Below are positions 47,103-49,031 of a DNA stretch of 49,031 nt, one piece after another; position 1 is the stretch's first letter; every line of letters starts with the position of its first letter. Source of the DNA: a virus. Position numbers and translations under genes: made by a program. The stretch is from the IMG/VR virus record IMGVR_UViG_3300025133_000177, positions 1-49,031 of that record; one strand, written 5' to 3'. The notes beneath the pieces were generated by a model. It made no database searches and was not told where the DNA came from. It saw nothing but the letters and a program-made list of their open reading frames with translations.

Positions 47103-47270
47103 TTACTCCAGCAAACTTGCATGTCCATAACCGCGAACTTTGCCGCCGCCCATGTATTTCTTAACCGCACCACCTTCCATGTACTTCATGGCAGCTTTGG
47201 GGTCCATTTTCTGCTGCACTTCTTCAGGCAGCTTTGAAAATCCTTTATATTTCTTTGGTGTATTAGGCAT
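47103..47270 (-). CDS. Small basic glycine-rich protein, 55 aa
   Basis: ATG 47268-47270 overlaps the previous stop (TAATG), and the stop is TAA 47103-47105. Residues 26-50 read AAMKYMEGGAVKKYMGGGKV then RGYGHA, a lysine/glycine motif that recurs in small marine phage proteins near terminase genes. The first 25 residues (MPNTPKKYKGFSKLPEEVQQ) look unstructured or helical. Function unknown. Confidence 0.7.
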   Translation of the reverse strand: MPNTPKKYKGFSKLPEEVQQKMDPKAAMKYMEGGAVKKYMGGGKVRGYGHASLLE

Positions 47271-47659
47271 TAGCTTTGTCCTTTATATTTTCCGCCACGC
47301 CCCTTCATGACGCAGCCCATTTTTGGTTTCTTTCCGCCCTTAACAACGCCACCGCTCTTAAATGGAGTAGGCCGTTTTTTAGGCATCTTTGCTTTGGACT
47401 TCTTTCTTCTCTCATTTGCCTTTTCTTGTGCAAACCCCATCATTAGTTTTTCAAGCCTACCTGCATCGTCGTGACCTGTGCTGGCATAATGCGTTGCACC
47501 TAAACGATTCATTTTTTCCCTAATATTAGGATCACTAATAGAGTTATTTAAATATTTTTCAAACAACAGGTCCTCAAATTTTCGTGCGTTTTCGCCTCCG
47601 TATTGATATGCACCGCCACGAGTTTTCTTCAAATTAATGGGTTTACGTTTTTCAGCCAT
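47270..47659 (-). CDS. Basic protein with a lysine/glycine-rich tail, 129 aa
   Basis: Starts AEKRKPINLKKTRGGAYQYG. A central helical domain (about 25-85) is followed by RRKKSKAKMPKKRPTPFKSG then GVVKGGKKPKMGCVMKGRGG and KYKGQS. The GGVVKGG.. end resembles the neighbouring 55-residue protein. It overlaps the terminase large subunit stop by one base. Nucleic-acid binding is likely from charge; no known role. Confidence 0.68.
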   Translation of the reverse strand: MAEKRKPINLKKTRGGAYQYGGENARKFEDLLFEKYLNNSISDPNIREKMNRLGATHYASTGHDDAGRLEKLMMGFAQEKANERRKKSKAKMPKKRPTPFKSGGVVKGGKKPKMGCVMKGRGGKYKGQS

Positions 47660-49023
47660 CAGTAATATTCCCTTTTTCTGCGTGCATACGCAAGTTCATC
47701 TTCATCGTCATAGTCGCTCGGAGTGGTGATAAAACCACCTTGTCTAAAACGTAGTATAGCCTGAGTCATCGAATCCGCCAAGTCATCATGTTCACCATTC
47801 GGAAATGCAGCACATTCTTCCATAACTTCATCAGCAAAATTAGCATCTGGTGCCCACACCATGCCACTCTCAAAGACAGGAGCGCACGCGTGCATGCGTG
47901 TAAACTTATCCGCACCCCTACTGGGCGTAAAAGGCGTTACAGGTATGCCCATGCGCCTTAATTCTTGCGTGAGAGGCATACCACTAGCCTTTTGCTCCAC
48001 AAGAACCATGTCAGGCTCGTATAAGTCGTATAATTCATTCGCCTGCTGCTTTAACTCTGGAAACTCCCAACGACCACGAACCGCGTCAAGCAGCACAATG
48101 TGATCCTCTCTCGTTTCATCATTGTGAAAAATACCCCAAGTCGTAATAGCACTAAAGTCAGCCCTGTCAGACTTACTAAATGCCGTATCATAACTTTGGA
48201 TAATATAGCTGCATGCAGGTGGATCATCCTTTTCCCACACGTTCCACCACTCACGCTTAATAATAGCGCCCTCTTCAGCAGTGGGGTTCTGCATATACTG
48301 CGCATTCCACTTGGCTACAGGGATAGAAGCCTTAACACCCTCAAGCTCGTCAAGCGCCCAATACTCAGGCCAAAGAGGATCACCAGACGGCATAATCGCA
48401 GGAAACTCAACAACTTCCCACTTATCTGCGCCCTTTTCACTCTGCTTCGCCAAAACCTTCGCCGTCAGGTCACGAATAGACCACCGCGTCATCACAATGA
48501 TGATAGACCCACCGGGCTGCAAACGCTGCCGTGGACCAGAAGTGTACCACTCGTAGATATTATCTAACGCCGTAACACTCAGCGCGTCTTGTTCGGAGAC
48601 AGGATCGTCGATAATCGCAAGGTCAGCGCCGCGCCCCGCGAGAGCGCCACCGACACCAACCGCATAATACTCGCCGCCACCGTTCGTACTCCATCTACCA
48701 CTCGCTTTGGCATCCGAAGCAAGACTGACATTCGGGAAAACATCCTTGAACTCCTCACTCTCAATTAAGTTTTTAATCTTACGACCAAAGCCAACAGCCA
48801 ACTCAGCCGTGTGAGTCGCCTGAATAATCTTTAAGTCGGGCCTTCTACCCATCAACCAAGTGGGAAACAGATAACTCGCAAACTCAGACTTCGTATGTCT
48901 AGGCGGCATGTTAACAATCAAACGCTTGATTTTGCCGTCCGCAACGTCCTGTAACTTCTGAGCGTAAATCTTGTGATGCCTGCCCTCAATAAACTGAGGC
49001 CAAACATACTTTACAAAGTCCAT
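47659..49023 (-). CDS. terL: Terminase large subunit, 454 aa (N-terminus perhaps incomplete)
   Basis: FVKYVWPQFIEGRHHKIYAQ and IVNMPPRHTKSEFASYLFPT give the ATPase P-loop variant PPRHTKS; LAIIDDPVSEQ is Walker B. The nuclease domain has SYDTAFS, LVEQKASGMPLTQELRRMGI and NGEHDDLADSMTQAIL, with the three expected acidic residues. It is the packaging motor, working with TerS (1907-2443) and the portal. ATG 49023 lies eight bases from the right edge with no in-frame stop before it, so the protein may be a few residues longer. The ribosome site is not visible. Confidence 0.88.
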   Translation of the reverse strand: MDFVKYVWPQFIEGRHHKIYAQKLQDVADGKIKRLIVNMPPRHTKSEFASYLFPTWLMGRRPDLKIIQATHTAELAVGFGRKIKNLIESEEFKDVFPNVSLASDAKASGRWSTNGGGEYYAVGVGGALAGRGADLAIIDDPVSEQDALSVTALDNIYEWYTSGPRQRLQPGGSIIIVMTRWSIRDLTAKVLAKQSEKGADKWEVVEFPAIMPSGDPLWPEYWALDELEGVKASIPVAKWNAQYMQNPTAEEGAIIKREWWNVWEKDDPPACSYIIQSYDTAFSKSDRADFSAITTWGIFHNDETREDHIVLLDAVRGRWEFPELKQQANELYDLYEPDMVLVEQKASGMPLTQELRRMGIPVTPFTPSRGADKFTRMHACAPVFESGMVWAPDANFADEVMEECAAFPNGEHDDLADSMTQAILRFRQGGFITTPSDYDDEDELAYARRKREYY

Positions 49024-49031
49024 ATAACTTT

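Noticed and set aside
1-49031. Terminal direct repeats, integrase/att sites and tRNA genes
   Set aside because: The first and last stretches share no repeat, no integrase or tRNA-like cloverleaf was seen; absence cannot be proved by eye.

Overview
The window is a near-complete genome of a tailed double-stranded DNA phage. Gene content points to a short-tailed (P22-like, podovirus-type) virion: an 835-residue portal, small tail-accessory adaptors, a large beta-rich hub protein and three large genes where P22-like phages keep their DNA-ejection proteins. The style of the small genes, the co-chaperonin beside the capsid genes and the Sak4-type recombinase resemble uncultured marine phages. The host is not shown; a marine proteobacterium is my inference (AGGAGG ribosome sites and TTGACA/TATAAT promoters throughout). 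No integrase, DNA polymerase, RNA polymerase or tRNA was recognised.

Layout. (1) 1-2443, minus strand: a putative amidoligase cut by the left edge, small proteins and the terminase small subunit, separated by unusual non-coding DNA (a hexamer tandem repeat, a GC-rich island, a strong terminator). (2) 2444-2873: a divergent control region with about eleven TGACGT elements. (3) 2874-8694, plus strand: about 20 small, overlapping early or accessory genes in units bounded by terminators: a gamma-glutamylcyclotransferase-like protein, several helix-turn-helix proteins, zinc-ribbon proteins, microproteins and a prion-like low-complexity protein. A candidate small RNA lies at 4757-4842. (4) 8675-17631, minus strand: replication and recombination (primase-helicase, RecB/Cas4-like nuclease, superfamily II helicase, PD-(D/E)XK protein, single-strand-binding-like protein, Sak4-like ATPase, DUF1064 nuclease). 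A lone plus-strand ribbon-helix-helix regulator follows at 17648-17857. (5) 17854-49023, minus strand: ejection proteins, tail hub, lysis genes, tail fibres (one with 33 copies of a 22-residue repeat), connectors, capsid, scaffold, GroES, portal and large terminase.

If the genome is circularly permuted, the minus-strand late transcript would run from terminase small subunit at 2443 through position 1 into the large terminase at 49023, which restores the usual small-to-large terminase order. The two ends do not overlap, so a short piece is probably missing.

The most unusual features are regulatory. An 8-mer (TTGTTCGG/CCGAACAA), often part of a palindrome around GAACAATTGTTC, occurs 25 times and is concentrated in the first 14 kb. 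A second signal, TGGGA repeated one helical turn apart, sits in most of the plausible promoters; three promoters also share a GTCTAG initiation region. The ribbon-helix-helix protein, whose own promoter carries such boxes, is the best candidate reader. Also notable are the pairing of an amidoligase with a glutamyl-cyclotransferase in one phage and a repeat unit shared by three tail-region proteins.
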